From Streptomyces angustmyceticus (GTDB lineage: Bacteria; Actinomycetota; Actinomycetes; Streptomycetales; Streptomycetaceae), in NCBI RefSeq assembly GCF_019933235.1, contig NZ_CP082945.1, forward strand, positions 7,601,501-7,665,500: DNA of 64,000 nt, read 5' to 3'. Position 1 is the stretch's first letter, and the number at the start of each line of letters is the position of its first letter. Position numbers and translations under genes: made by a program. This document shows, piece by piece, positions 10,701 through 32,600 of this stretch. Below the pieces are notes generated by a model, which searched no databases, had not been told where the DNA came from, and saw nothing but the letters and a program-made list of their open reading frames with translations.

Positions 10701-13700
10701 GCCATGCGGCACGGCGAACTGCCGGGCACCTTGCACGTGGACGAGCCGTCGCCGCATGTGGAGTGGTCGTCGGGCGCGGTGGAACTGCTGACCGAGGCCC
10801 GTCCGTGGACACCGGAAGACGGCCGCCCGCGCCGCGCCGGCGTCTCCTCCTTCGGCATCAGCGGGACCAATGCGCATGTGGTCGTGGAGCAGGCGCAGCC
10901 GACCGGGACGGCGGCCGTCGCGCTGCCGTCGGATTCGGGCGTGGTCGTGCCGTGGGTGCTGTCCGGGCGCTCCGCCGAGGCGTTGGTGGCGCAGGGGGAG
11001 CGGTTGGCGGCACGGGTGGCGAACAGTGACTGGTCGCCGGTGGAGGTGGGCTGGTCGTTGGTGGCCTCGCGGTCGTCGTTCGAGCACCGGGCGGTGGTCG
11101 TGGGCTCGGATACCGATGAACTGGCGTCACAGGTACGGGAGTTGAGTCCTGTCGCCACGGTGGGTGATCCAGGTCGGACGGTGTTCGTCTTCCCGGGGCA
11201 GGGGTCGCAGTGGGTGGGGATGGCGGTGGAGTTGTTGGATTCCTCGCCGGTTTTTGCGGGTCGGTTGGGTGAGTGTGCGGCGGCGTTGGAGCCGTTCACG
11301 GAGTGGTCGTTGGGTGGTGTGTTGCGGGGGGTTGAGGGTGCGCCGGGTCTGGACCGGGTGGATGTGGTCCAGCCGGTGTTGTGGGCGGTGATGGTGTCGT
11401 TGGCGGAGGTGTGGCGGGCTCATGGTGTGGAGCCTGCGGCGGTGGTCGGTCACAGTCAGGGGGAGATTGCCGCGGCGTGTGTTGCTGGGGCGTTGACGCT
11501 GGAGGACGGCGCCCGGGTGGTGGCGCTGCGGAGCAAGGCGATCCGTGCGTTGTCGGGCCGGGGCGGGATGGTGTCGGTGGCTCTGTCCTCGTCCGGGGTC
11601 GCGGAGCTGGTTGAGCGGTGGGGTGGTCGGGTTTCGGTTGCGGCGGTCAATGGTCCGTCGTCCGTGGTGGTCTCCGGCGACGCCGACGCGCTCGATGAGC
11701 TGATGGACGTGTGCCGGGAGCGGGGGGTGCGTGCGCGCCGCATTGACGTGGATTACGCCTCGCACTCGGCTCATGTGGAGTCGATCGAGGGGACGTTGGC
11801 GGAGGCCCTGGCGCCGGTCGCGCCCCGTGAGTCGTCCGTGCCGCTGTTTTCGACGGTGACGGGGGAGTGGCTGGACACGGCGGAGATGGACGGCGGGTAC
11901 TGGTACGCGAACCTGCGGCGGACCGTGGAGTTCGCGCCCGCCGTCGAAGCCCTCATTGCCGCAGGCCACCGCACATTCGTGGAGGTCAGTCCGCATCCCG
12001 TGCTCACCGTGCCACTCCAGGAGACCGTCGATGTGGCGGGTGCGGATGCCGTGGTGACGGGGACCTTGCGCCGCGACGATGGTGGTCTGTCGCGGCTCTA
12101 CACCTCTCTCGGTGAGCTGTATGTGAACGGCGTGGAGGTGGACTGGTCGCCGGCGTTCGCGGTGCCTCGTCCGCGGCTCGTGGACCTGCCTACGTACGCC
12201 TTCCAGCGTCGGCGTTATTGGCTGGAGTCGGGTCCGTCGTCGGTGGCCGGTGTGGCGGATCCGGTGGAGGCGCGGTTCTGGGAGTCGGTGGAGCGTGCGG
12301 ATGTGGAGGGTCTGGCGGCGACGCTGGGGCTGACCGATCCGGGGGCTTTGGGTGAGGTGTTGCCGGCGCTGTCGTCGTGGCGGCAGGGACGGCAGCAGCG
12401 GAGCACGGTCGACGGCTGGCGCTACCGGGTCACCTGGCGGCCCCAACCCGAGCCAGAAATAAGTGAGGTGACCGGCAGTTGGCTGATCGTCGCTCCCGCC
12501 GACCATCTGGACGACGACCTGGTGCAGGCGACCGCTCGCGGTCTCGGCGAACGGGCTCGCGTCATGCCCGTATCGGCCACCGCCGACCGTGCGGATCTGG
12601 CCGCAATGCTGGCCGCACAGCTGGCGGCGCTGCACGGTGACGCCGACGGCCGGCTGCACCTCGTGTCACTGCTCGCGCTGGACGACCGGGATGCCGACGG
12701 CCACCGGGGAGTGCCCAGCAGCCTGCTCAGCACCATGGCCCTCACCCAGGCACTCGCCGACTCGCAGGTGAACGCCCGTTTGTGGGCGGTCACCCAGGGG
12801 GCTGTCTCCATTGACGGCTCCGCGCGGGGACCGGAGGCCCACCGGGCATCCGACCCGATCCGCGACCCGGGCCAGGCGGCCATCTGGGGTCTGGCCAGGG
12901 TCTTCGGCCTCGATCACAGTGCTCGCTGGGGTGGTCTGATCGATCTGCCGGGGACCCTGGACGACGATGCGCTGAGGCGCTTCCTGTCTCTGCTCAGCGG
13001 TGACGGCGGCAGTCAGGACGAGTACGCCGTCCGCCCGTCCGGCGTCCACGCCCGGCGCATGGTGCGCGCGCCCCTCGCCCCGTCGGCCGTCGCCGAGCCG
13101 TGGCAGCCGCGCGGCACCGTGCTCATCACCGGCGGCACCGGCGCCCTCGGTGCCCAGGTGGCGCGGGCGCTCGCGGGCGGCGGCGCCGAGCACCTGGTAC
13201 TCGTCGGCCGGCGCGGCCCCGACGCCCCCGGCGCCTCCGCGTTGTCCGCCGAGCTGACCGCACTCGGTGCGCGCGTCACCGTGGCCGCCTGCGATGTGAC
13301 CGACCGGGCCGCGGTGGCCAAGCTGCTGGACTCGCTCGCCGACGAGGCTCCGCTGACCGCCGTGGTGCACGCCGCGGGAGTCGTCGGCGAGGCCCGCCCC
13401 CTCGACGAGACGTCCCTCGACGACGCCATGGCGGCCGTACACGCCAAGATCTCCGGCGCCTGTCACCTCGACGAGCTGCTGGCCGATCACCCACTGGACG
13501 CCTTCGTGCTGTTCTCCTCCGGCGCCGGCGTGTGGGGCAACGGCGGGCAGGGCCCGTATGCGGCAGCCAACGCCGCCCTTGACGCACTCGCGGAATGGCG
13601 CCGGGCCCAGGGCCGCCCGGCCACCTCCATCGCCTGGGGTGCCTGGGCGGGCGGCGGCATGGTCGACGAGGCCGTGGCCGAGCAGCTGGCCCGCCGCGGG

Positions 13701-14438
13701 GTGCCCGCCATGGATCCCGGACTGGCCGTACACGCCCTGCGGGAAGCCGTCGACCAGGGGGAGACGACCCTCGTCGTCGCCGACATCCGGTGGGACCGCT
13801 TCCTCCCCGCCTACACGGTGAGCGGGCCCCGGCCGCTTCTGGACGAGATCCCGGACGTGCGCCAACTGCTCGCCGACCAGGAGGAGGCACAGGCGGACGA
13901 GACTGGTGAGAAGGGTTCGGATCTTCCGGACAGACTGGCCGCGCTTGCCGAGCCCAAGCGCAAGCGGATGCTCCTGGACCTCGTCCGCACCCACGCGTCC
14001 GCCGTACTGGGGCACTCCTCGACCGAGGCGGTCCGGCCCGCTCGGGCCTTCCGCGAGCTGGGCTTCGACTCACTGACCGGAGTGGAGCTGCGCAACCGGC
14101 TCAACACGGCCACCGGCCTGAAGCTCCCCACCACTCTGGTCTTCGACCACCCCACACCGACCGCACTCGCCGCATACCTGCGGGACGCCCTGCTCCCCCC
14201 GGAACCGGAGGCAGGGGACGACATCCCGGTGCTCCCCGAGCTGCGACAGGTCGCGAGCGCACTGCGAGCGGCCACCGACGACGACACCCGGCGGGCGCTC
14301 ACCGAAGGGCTGCGCGGCCTGCTCGCCCACTGGGACGGCCAGGAGCCGCCCCCGGCGAAGACCGTTGACGACGAACTCGCGGAAGCGAGTGATGAGGACA
14401 TGTTCGACCTGATCGACAGGGAACTCGGGATCGGCTGA
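1731..14438 (+). CDS. Modular type I PKS gene 1: loading module, modules 1 and 2
   Basis: A 4235-residue megasynthase starting the polyketide. Domain order with approximate residues: KSQ 17-435, AT 554-845, ACP 933-1003; KS 1025-1449, AT 1579-1868, KR 2231-2480, ACP 2509-2597; KS 2627-3054, AT 3151-3444, KR 3791-4040, ACP 4063-4157; C-terminal docking region to 4235. The loading KS has Gln (residue 183) in place of the nucleophilic Cys. All three ATs carry GHSQGE and YASH, the methylmalonyl signature. The protein should make propionyl-ACP and extend it twice with methylmalonyl, keto-reducing each time. I prefer the ATG at 1731 to the in-frame GTG at 1722, because GGGAG at 1718-1722 sits 8 bases before the ATG and would overlap the GTG. 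It ends with an acidic docking tail (ASDEDMFDLIDRELG) matched to the start of gene 2, 46 bp downstream. Confidence 0.95.
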   Translation: MNGSEPAGSTIPSPDGEPIAVIGLSCRLPGAAGPDALWHLLRDGRSAVTEAPAGRWSTELLAQSGLAEPPRGGFLDDVAGFDAAFFGVSPREARSMAPQQRLALELGWEALESARLRPERLHGHRTGVYIGATVEDYAVLVHQQGPEALDHHTPTGLNRGLIANRLSYHLGLRGPSMTLDTAQSSSLVAVQTACDSLRRGDCDTALAGGVHLNLAPESTLAMARFGALSPSGRCHTFDARADGFVRGEGGGLVVLKPLSRARADGDHVHCVIRGGAVNNDGGGPGLTTPDAAAQEEVLRLACARAGVHPGDLGYVELHGTGTRVGDPIEAASLGAAFGTDPSRSTPLPVGSVKTNIGHLEGAAGIAGLLKVVLCLEHGHLVPSLNFTTPHPGIPLDALNLRVQTESGPWTAQEGRQLVAGVSSFGMGGTNAHLIVARAEDSGDDEPAGGRDGAPSAPETPVVVPVVVPWVVSGRSAEALAAQAERLVSRVTDGDLSPVEVGWSLLASRSSFEHRAVVVGSRADELIAGVRAVAEGRPDAAVTVGEVTERTGKAVFVFPGQGSQWVGMAVELLDSSPVFAGRLGECEAALEPFTDWSLSEVLRGDEGAPGLDRVDVVQPVLWAVMVSLAEVWRAHGVEPAAVVGHSQGEIAAACVAGALSLADGARVVALRSTAIRALSGRGGMVSVALPRPEAEELIASWSGRVSIAAVNGPSSVVVSGDSDVLGRLVEACREREVRARRIEVDYASHSAHVESIRAELLEVLTPVVPRAPEVPLFSTVTGEWSDGAEMDAGYWFANLRRTVEFAPAVEALTAAGHHTFVEVSPHPVLTMPVRETMEAAGAEGAVVGTLRRGEGGLARFYTSLGELHVQGIDVDWSPAFAAPRPPLVDLPTYAFQRERHWVEPTGAHPHRTAIATQDQPAAGATERPGTGRSTLDVIRDHAAAVLGHRDPSALHAARTFKDLGFDSVTAEELRNRLNRALAVRLPSTALYNHPSPTRLAGFLDAERIDNAGEVGPNHGPVAAPDEPIAIVAMACRYPGGVRSPEDLWEILRDRVDAIAPFPTDRGWQTDGLYDPDPERSGTSYVCEGGFLDAASFDAGFFGISPREALAMDPQQRLLLETSWEALERAGIDPTGARGSRTGVFVGAMAQEYGPRLHQAGRQVEGHVLTGTTTSVASGRIAYTLGLEGPAITVDTACSSSLVALHLAAQALRAGECTLALAGGATVMSQPGMFVEFSRQRGLAPDGRCKPFAAAADGTAWGEGAGILLLERLSDARRHGHPVLAVLRGSATNQDGASNGLSAPNGPSQERVIRAALAAAGLRPSDVDAVEAHGTGTALGDPIEAQALLATYGQERAADRPLWLGSLKSNIGHTQAAAGVGGVIKMVLALRHGVLPETLHLDAPSPHVDWSAGTVRLLTTDQPWEANGQVRRAGVSSFGISGTNAHVIVEQPPAEAPEAPEAPEAPETRLDGAEPGEAEGADGDRRDQPVVPWVVHGRTPEALRAQAAALATHLDSLPDAATPYDVAHSLLTTRAALEHRAVLIGTDRAALLADLRSLAEADPGPRTATGSVPTAPASSAVFVFPGQGSQWAGMAVELLDSSPVFARRLGECEAALEPFTDWSLQEVLRGAEGAPGLDRVDVVQPVLWAVMVSLAEAWRAHGVEPAAVVGHSQGEIAAACVAGALSLADGARVVALRSKAIRALSGRGGMVSLALSSSEVAKLIESWGGRVSVAAVNGPTAVVVSGDADALDELMEVCREREVRARRIDVDYASHSAHVESIREELLGLLAPVTPRTSEIPFFSTVTGEWLDTAEMDAGYWYANLRRTVGFAPAVEALIAVGHRAFVEVSPHPVLTVPLQETVEDAGADAVVTGTLRRDDGGLPRLLASLGELYVNGVDVDWSPVFAGRRPHRVELPTYAFQRQRYWLEPDAPAVAASPEEAAFWTAVGDQDAAALADTLGLPGAEALDEVLPALSSWHKNRRQRSTADGWRYRVVWRPLAEPSIRQLEGAAWLLAVPAGYENDAQVRGAREALEEVGARPHVLTIDDSSGLVDLLRRAASGPLAGVLSLLALDERPDPTQPCVPTGLSLTLALLRALGEAGIEAPLWCVTRGAVAVGSTVETTRDAATADSTSRSTGDGVEGPAAADPAPANPDQAGIWGLGLVAALEHPERWGGLIDLPGEAAADGREVALLARILAAGGDEDQLAVRGAGVFGRRLVPAPVAGKPARRSWRPRGTVLVTGGTGALGAHIARWLAANGAEHLVLTGRRGTDAPGVAALCSELRDQGVRVTVAGCDLADQQAVAALVRQIEQDGEPVRAVVHAAGVSALGPLAEAGPHDLAAALAAKVAGAGHLASVLDPAPLDAVVYFSSISGTWGVAEHGAYAAANAILDARAARERAGGLPVLSVAWGPWAGGGMISGSMHDVLRRRGVPVIDPATALTALQQALDHDETSIAVADVDWRRFGSVFTSVRPSRLLSEIPQMVADEGEGESEGGDGDGETGLGSARSPLAERLAGLDARQRTAALLDLVREQVASVLGHDKTAPVDPERPFKELGFDSLTAVELRNRLGRATGLRLPRTVVFDHPSPAALAGYVGVELGGEEAGGRQPATAPALVPLPVTAPADDDPIAIVSMACRFPGGVRSPEDLWRLVREGVDAMSAFPTDRGWDLDGLYDPDADQPGRSYVRESGFLRDAGDFDAEFFGISPREAIAMDPQQRLLLETSWEVFERAGIDPKSLRGSGTGVYMGVTDQEYGNRLRTSDPEQFEGYLATGAAASVASGRVAYTLGLEGPAVTVDTACSSSLVALHMAVRALRSGECTLAVAGAAMVMADPGPFIGFSRQRGLARDGRCKPFSAAADGFALSEGVGVLLVERLSEARRNGHPVLAVVRGTALNQDGASNGLTAPNGPSQQRVIRAALADAGLSAAEVDVVEAHGTGTSLGDPIEAQALLATYGQGRAADRPLWLGSVKSNIGHTQTASGVAGVMKMVLAMRHGELPGTLHVDEPSPHVEWSSGAVELLTEARPWTPEDGRPRRAGVSSFGISGTNAHVVVEQAQPTGTAAVALPSDSGVVVPWVLSGRSAEALVAQGERLAARVANSDWSPVEVGWSLVASRSSFEHRAVVVGSDTDELASQVRELSPVATVGDPGRTVFVFPGQGSQWVGMAVELLDSSPVFAGRLGECAAALEPFTEWSLGGVLRGVEGAPGLDRVDVVQPVLWAVMVSLAEVWRAHGVEPAAVVGHSQGEIAAACVAGALTLEDGARVVALRSKAIRALSGRGGMVSVALSSSGVAELVERWGGRVSVAAVNGPSSVVVSGDADALDELMDVCRERGVRARRIDVDYASHSAHVESIEGTLAEALAPVAPRESSVPLFSTVTGEWLDTAEMDGGYWYANLRRTVEFAPAVEALIAAGHRTFVEVSPHPVLTVPLQETVDVAGADAVVTGTLRRDDGGLSRLYTSLGELYVNGVEVDWSPAFAVPRPRLVDLPTYAFQRRRYWLESGPSSVAGVADPVEARFWESVERADVEGLAATLGLTDPGALGEVLPALSSWRQGRQQRSTVDGWRYRVTWRPQPEPEISEVTGSWLIVAPADHLDDDLVQATARGLGERARVMPVSATADRADLAAMLAAQLAALHGDADGRLHLVSLLALDDRDADGHRGVPSSLLSTMALTQALADSQVNARLWAVTQGAVSIDGSARGPEAHRASDPIRDPGQAAIWGLARVFGLDHSARWGGLIDLPGTLDDDALRRFLSLLSGDGGSQDEYAVRPSGVHARRMVRAPLAPSAVAEPWQPRGTVLITGGTGALGAQVARALAGGGAEHLVLVGRRGPDAPGASALSAELTALGARVTVAACDVTDRAAVAKLLDSLADEAPLTAVVHAAGVVGEARPLDETSLDDAMAAVHAKISGACHLDELLADHPLDAFVLFSSGAGVWGNGGQGPYAAANAALDALAEWRRAQGRPATSIAWGAWAGGGMVDEAVAEQLARRGVPAMDPGLAVHALREAVDQGETTLVVADIRWDRFLPAYTVSGPRPLLDEIPDVRQLLADQEEAQADETGEKGSDLPDRLAALAEPKRKRMLLDLVRTHASAVLGHSSTEAVRPARAFRELGFDSLTGVELRNRLNTATGLKLPTTLVFDHPTPTALAAYLRDALLPPEPEAGDDIPVLPELRQVASALRAATDDDTRRALTEGLRGLLAHWDGQEPPPAKTVDDELAEASDEDMFDLIDRELGIG
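1779..4740 (+). other. Loading module: KSQ-AT(methylmalonyl)-ACP
   Basis: KSQ spans about 1779-3036. The active-site motif reads DTAQSSS with Gln at 2277-2279, the hallmark of a decarboxylating loading ketosynthase; HGTGT and the lysine/histidine region (VKTNIGH) are intact. AT spans about 3390-4260 with nucleophile Ser in GHSQGE (3663-3665) and YASH at 3963-3974, predicting methylmalonyl-CoA. ACP spans about 4527-4740 with the phosphopantetheine Ser at 4626-4628 (GFDSV). Decarboxylation of methylmalonyl-ACP gives a propionyl starter. This is the same logic as the loading modules of several propionate-started macrolides. Confidence 0.92.
4803..9520 (+). other. Module 1: KS-AT(methylmalonyl)-KR(A2-type)-ACP
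   Basis: KS about 4803-6078, Cys at 5316-5318 in DTACSSS. AT about 6465-7330, Ser at 6738-6740 and YASH at 7038-7049: methylmalonyl. KR about 8421-9170 with TGGTGALG nucleotide site and catalytic Tyr at 8877-8879. There is no LDD motif, a Trp eight residues before the Tyr (8853-8855) and a His three residues before it (8868-8870). In the Keatinge-Clay scheme this predicts an A2-type reductase (L-hydroxyl with epimerised methyl). ACP about 9255-9520, Ser at 9405-9407. The KS-AT linker holds a Pro-Glu-Ala repeat encoded by a 9-bp tandem repeat near 6085-6126. Confidence 0.9.
6083..6126 (+). repeat. 9-bp tandem repeat in the KS1-AT1 linker
   Basis: Four consecutive near-perfect copies of CCGGAAGCC encode a Pro-Glu-Ala run directly after the KS1 C-terminus. 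The segment is in frame and lies in a normally variable, flexible linker, so copy-number change would be tolerated in multiples of nine bases. Confidence 0.85.
9609..14210 (+). other. Module 2: KS-AT(methylmalonyl)-KR(A1-type)-ACP
   Basis: KS about 9609-10893, Cys at 10128-10130 (DTACSSS). AT about 11181-12060, Ser at 11454-11456, YASH from 11754: methylmalonyl. KR about 13101-13850 with catalytic Tyr at 13557-13559, Trp at 13533-13535, Gln three residues before the Tyr and no LDD: A1-type, predicting an L-hydroxyl and unepimerised methyl. ACP about 13918-14200, Ser at 14070-14072. From 11180 to 12454 the DNA is about 99% identical to module 3 (16203-17475). Confidence 0.9.
11180..12454 (+). 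repeat. Long near-identical AT repeat, copy 1 (module 2)
   Basis: This segment covers AT2 and its post-AT linker and matches 16203-17475 with only about seven substitutions plus one 2-bp indel. Identity starts abruptly at the AT boundary and stops abruptly after the GAGCC at 12450-12454. That pattern points to recent duplication or gene conversion rather than ordinary module divergence. It is also a region where short-read assembly could go wrong. Confidence 0.9.
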
Positions 14439-14484
14439 TCCGGAACGCACACCGACCGCCGGTTTCTTGAAGGGCTGACGCTAC

Positions 14485-29365
<14,881 letters not shown>

Positions 29366-29381
29366 GGCGCTGAGCACTCCC

Positions 29382-29425
29382 GCACCGGCTCCGGCAGCCC
29401 GCCGACGGGCTGCCGGAGCCGGTGC
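29382..29425 (+). terminator. Perfect hairpin terminator after PKS gene 2
   Basis: Positions 29382-29401 and 29406-29425 are exact reverse complements (20-bp stem, GC-rich) around the 4-base loop CCGA. The structure starts 16 bp after the gene 2 stop codon. There is no T tract, which is normal for actinomycete hairpin terminators. It suggests that gene 3 is transcribed from its own promoter. Confidence 0.85.
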
Positions 29426-29691
29426 CGTCCGCCCACACGCACCGTGGGCCGCCGCCCGCGGTCCGGGACCCGCCGCAGCACACCACGGGCCCGTGGCGGC
29501 GCACGCCCGACAACGCCGGTCGCCGCAGGCCCGGCACCTCCTAGGGGTTCTCTTAGAGTCCCCGGCCGGCGCCCGATTCGGCCGGCCGGCGCCCACAGAA
29601 TGTGATCAGCGAGTAGAGATTCCAGCGTCGTGGTCGCCGGTGTGAGGCAGGCCGCCGGTCCGCCGGGCGGTCCGGGGAAGGGAGCTGAACG
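29426..29691 (+). promoter_or_regulatory. Promoter region of PKS gene 3
   Basis: The 266 bp between the hairpin and the gene 3 start contain the CTAG-N8-CTAG element (29541-29556), then a 13-bp GC-rich direct repeat with 20-bp period (29562-29574 and 29582-29594), and AAGGGAG at 29678-29684 as ribosome site. No gene is present and no clear sigma-factor hexamers stand out. Confidence 0.65.
29535..29558 (+). promoter_or_regulatory. CTAG-N8-CTAG activator-type element, PKS gene 3
   Basis: The core CTAGGGGTTCTCTTAG at 29541-29556 lies 135 bp before the gene 3 start. It agrees with the gene 1 element at 13 of 16 core positions and 20 of 24 over the extended motif, and with the recalled PimM-type consensus at 12 of 16. 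It may be a second site for the same regulator. Confidence 0.55.
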
Positions 29692-32600
29692 GTGAGCGAG
29701 GCAAAGCTCCGCGACTATCTGAAAAGGGTGACGGCGGATCTCCACCGCACCGGCAAGCGGCTGCGGGAGCTGGAGGCCCGCGAGCGCGAGCCCATCGCCA
29801 TCGTCGCCATGAGCTGCCGCTACCCCGGCAACGTGCGCTCGCCCGAAGACCTCTGGCAGCTGGTCGCCGACGGCACCGACGGCATCACCCCCTTCCCGGA
29901 GGACCGCGGCTGGCACGTGGACTCCCTCTACCACCCGGACCCCGCCCACCCCGGCACCTGCTACACCCGGGAAGGCGGCTTCCTCCACGACGCCGCCGAC
30001 TTCGACCCGGACTTCTTCGCCATGTCGCCCCGCGAGGCACTGGCGACCGACCCGCAGCAGCGCCTCCTCCTCGAAACGTCCTGGGAGGCCTTCGAACGGG
30101 CGGGGCTCCGACGGCAGACCCTCAAGGGCAGCCCCACCGGCGTCTTCGTCGGCGTCATGTACAACGACTACGGCTCCCGCTTCACCGAGCCGCCCGCCGG
30201 CCTCGAAGGGCACCTCGGCAACGGCAGCGCCGCCAGCATCGCCTCCGGCCGGGTCGCCTACACCTTCGGCCTCGAAGGACCGGCCGTGACGGTCGACACC
30301 GCCTGCTCCTCCTCCCTGGTCGCCCTCCACCTGGCCTGCAACGCCCTGCGCCATGGCGAGTGCTCGCTCGCCCTGGCCGGCGGGGTGACCGTGATGTCCA
30401 CCCCCGTCACCTTCCTGGAGTTCAGCCGCCAGCGCGGGCTGTCCGCCGACGGCCGCTGCAAGGCGTTCTCCGACGACTCCGACGGCACCGGCTGGGGCGA
30501 AGGCGCCGGCATGCTGCTGCTGGAGCGGCTCTCCGACGCCCGCCGCAACGGCCATCGCGTCCTCGGCCTCGTCCGCGGCACCGCCGTCAACCAGGACGGC
30601 GCGAGCAGCGGGCTCACCGCCCCCAACGGACCGTCCCAGCAGCGCGTCATCCGCGCGGCACTCACCGCCGCGGGCCTGACCGCCGCCGACGTGGACGCCG
30701 TCGAGGCGCACGGCACCGGCACCACCCTCGGCGACCCCATCGAGGCACAGGCGCTGCTCGCCACCTACGGCCAGGAACGGGAAGCCGGCCGCCCGCTGTG
30801 GCTCGGCACCGTCAAGTCCAACATCGGCCACACCCAGGCCGCGGCCGGTGTCGCCGGCGTCATCAAGATGGTCCAGGCGATGCAGCACGGCGTGCTGCCC
30901 CGCACCCTGCACGCCGAGCGGCCCGCCACCCACGTCGACTGGAGCGAGGGCGACGTCCGGCTGCTCAGCGACGCCGTCGACTGGCCCGACACCGACCGCC
31001 CGCGCCGCGCCGGCGTCTCGGCCTTCGGCGTCAGCGGGACGAACGCCCACGCCGTCCTCGAACAGGCCCCGCCCGCCGGGACCGCGCCGCCCACCGACAC
31101 CGCGCCGCCCACCGACGAGGCCGACGCGGCGGAGCCCGCGCCCCCGGTCGAGCAGCCCGCCGCCGCACCGCTCCCGGTCGTGCCCTGGGTGCTCTCCGCC
31201 CGCAGCGCACCGGCCCTCAGGGCCCAGGCGGCACAACTGCTGTCCCACGTGGAGCAGTTGACCGACGCCGCAGCCGAGGACATCGGCGCCTCGCTCGCCA
31301 TCACCCGTACCGCCTTCGAGGAACGCGCGGTGGTCCTGGGCCGGGACCGCGAGGAGCTGCTCCGGCACCTCGCCCGGTTCGCGCAGGGCGACGACACCGT
31401 GGCCGTCCGGGGCACGGCCGGCCGCGGCAAGACGGCCTTCCTCTTCGCGGGCCAGGGCGCCCAGCGCCTCGGGATGGGCCGTGACCTCCACGCGGCGTTC
31501 CCCGTCTTCGCGGCGGCCTTCGACGAGATCTGCGCCCACCTCGACCCGGAGCTGCCCCAGCCGCTCGCGGACGTCGTCTTCGGGCAGGACGCCGCCGCGC
31601 TGGACCGTACCGGCTTCACCCAGCCCGCCCTGTTCGCCTTCGAGGTGGCGCTCTTCCGGCTCGTCGCGTCCTGGGGCCCGGCACCCGACTTCCTGCTCGG
31701 CCACTCCATCGGGGAGCTGGCCGCCGCGCACGTCGCCGGTGTCCTCTCGCTGCCGGACGCCTGCCGGCTGGTGGCTGCCCGCGGGCGGCTGATGCAGGCG
31801 CTGCCGTCCGGGGGCGCGATGTTCTCCCTGCGGGCCGCCGAGGACGAGGTGCTGCCGCTGCTGGCCGACGACGCCGAACGGCTGAGCGTCGCCGCCGTCA
31901 ACGGGCCCCGGATGACCGTCGTGGCGGGCGACGAGGACGCGCTCACCGCGCTCGTCCGGCACTTCGAGCAGCAGGGCGGCAAGGCCAAGCGGCTCCGGGT
32001 CAGCCACGCCTTCCACTCCCCGCTGATGGCCCCCATGCTCGATGCCTTCCGTTCCGTGGCCGAGAGTGTGACGTTCCATCAGCCCACCCTCCCGGTCCTC
32101 TCCAATGTGACCGGGGAGCCGGCCACCGACCTGGCGACCGCCGACTACTGGGTACGGCACGTACGGGAGGCCGTGCGGTTCGCGGACGGCGTCCGGGCGC
32201 TGGAACAGCGCGGGGTCACCCGCTTCCTCGAAATCGGCCCCGACGCCACCCTCACCGCCCTGGCGCAGGGCTGCCTCGACACGGACCCCGGCCACCCCGG
32301 CCCCCTGCTCGTGCCCGCCCTCCGCAAGGACCGGGCCGAGACGGACAGCGTCCTGACCGCGCTGAGCGCACTGCACACCCGCGGCGTGAGCCCCGACTGG
32401 GACCGCCTCTTCCCCGGCGCCGACCGCGTCGACCTGCCCACCTACGCCTTCCAGCGCGAGCGCTACTGGCTCGCGCCCGAGGCGGCCCCCGCGCACCGGC
32501 CGGGCGAACACCCCCTGCTCCCGACGGCCCTCACCCTCGCGGACCGCAGCGCCGTCGTCTCCACCGGGCGCCTCACCCCGTCCGCGCACCCCTGGCTCGC

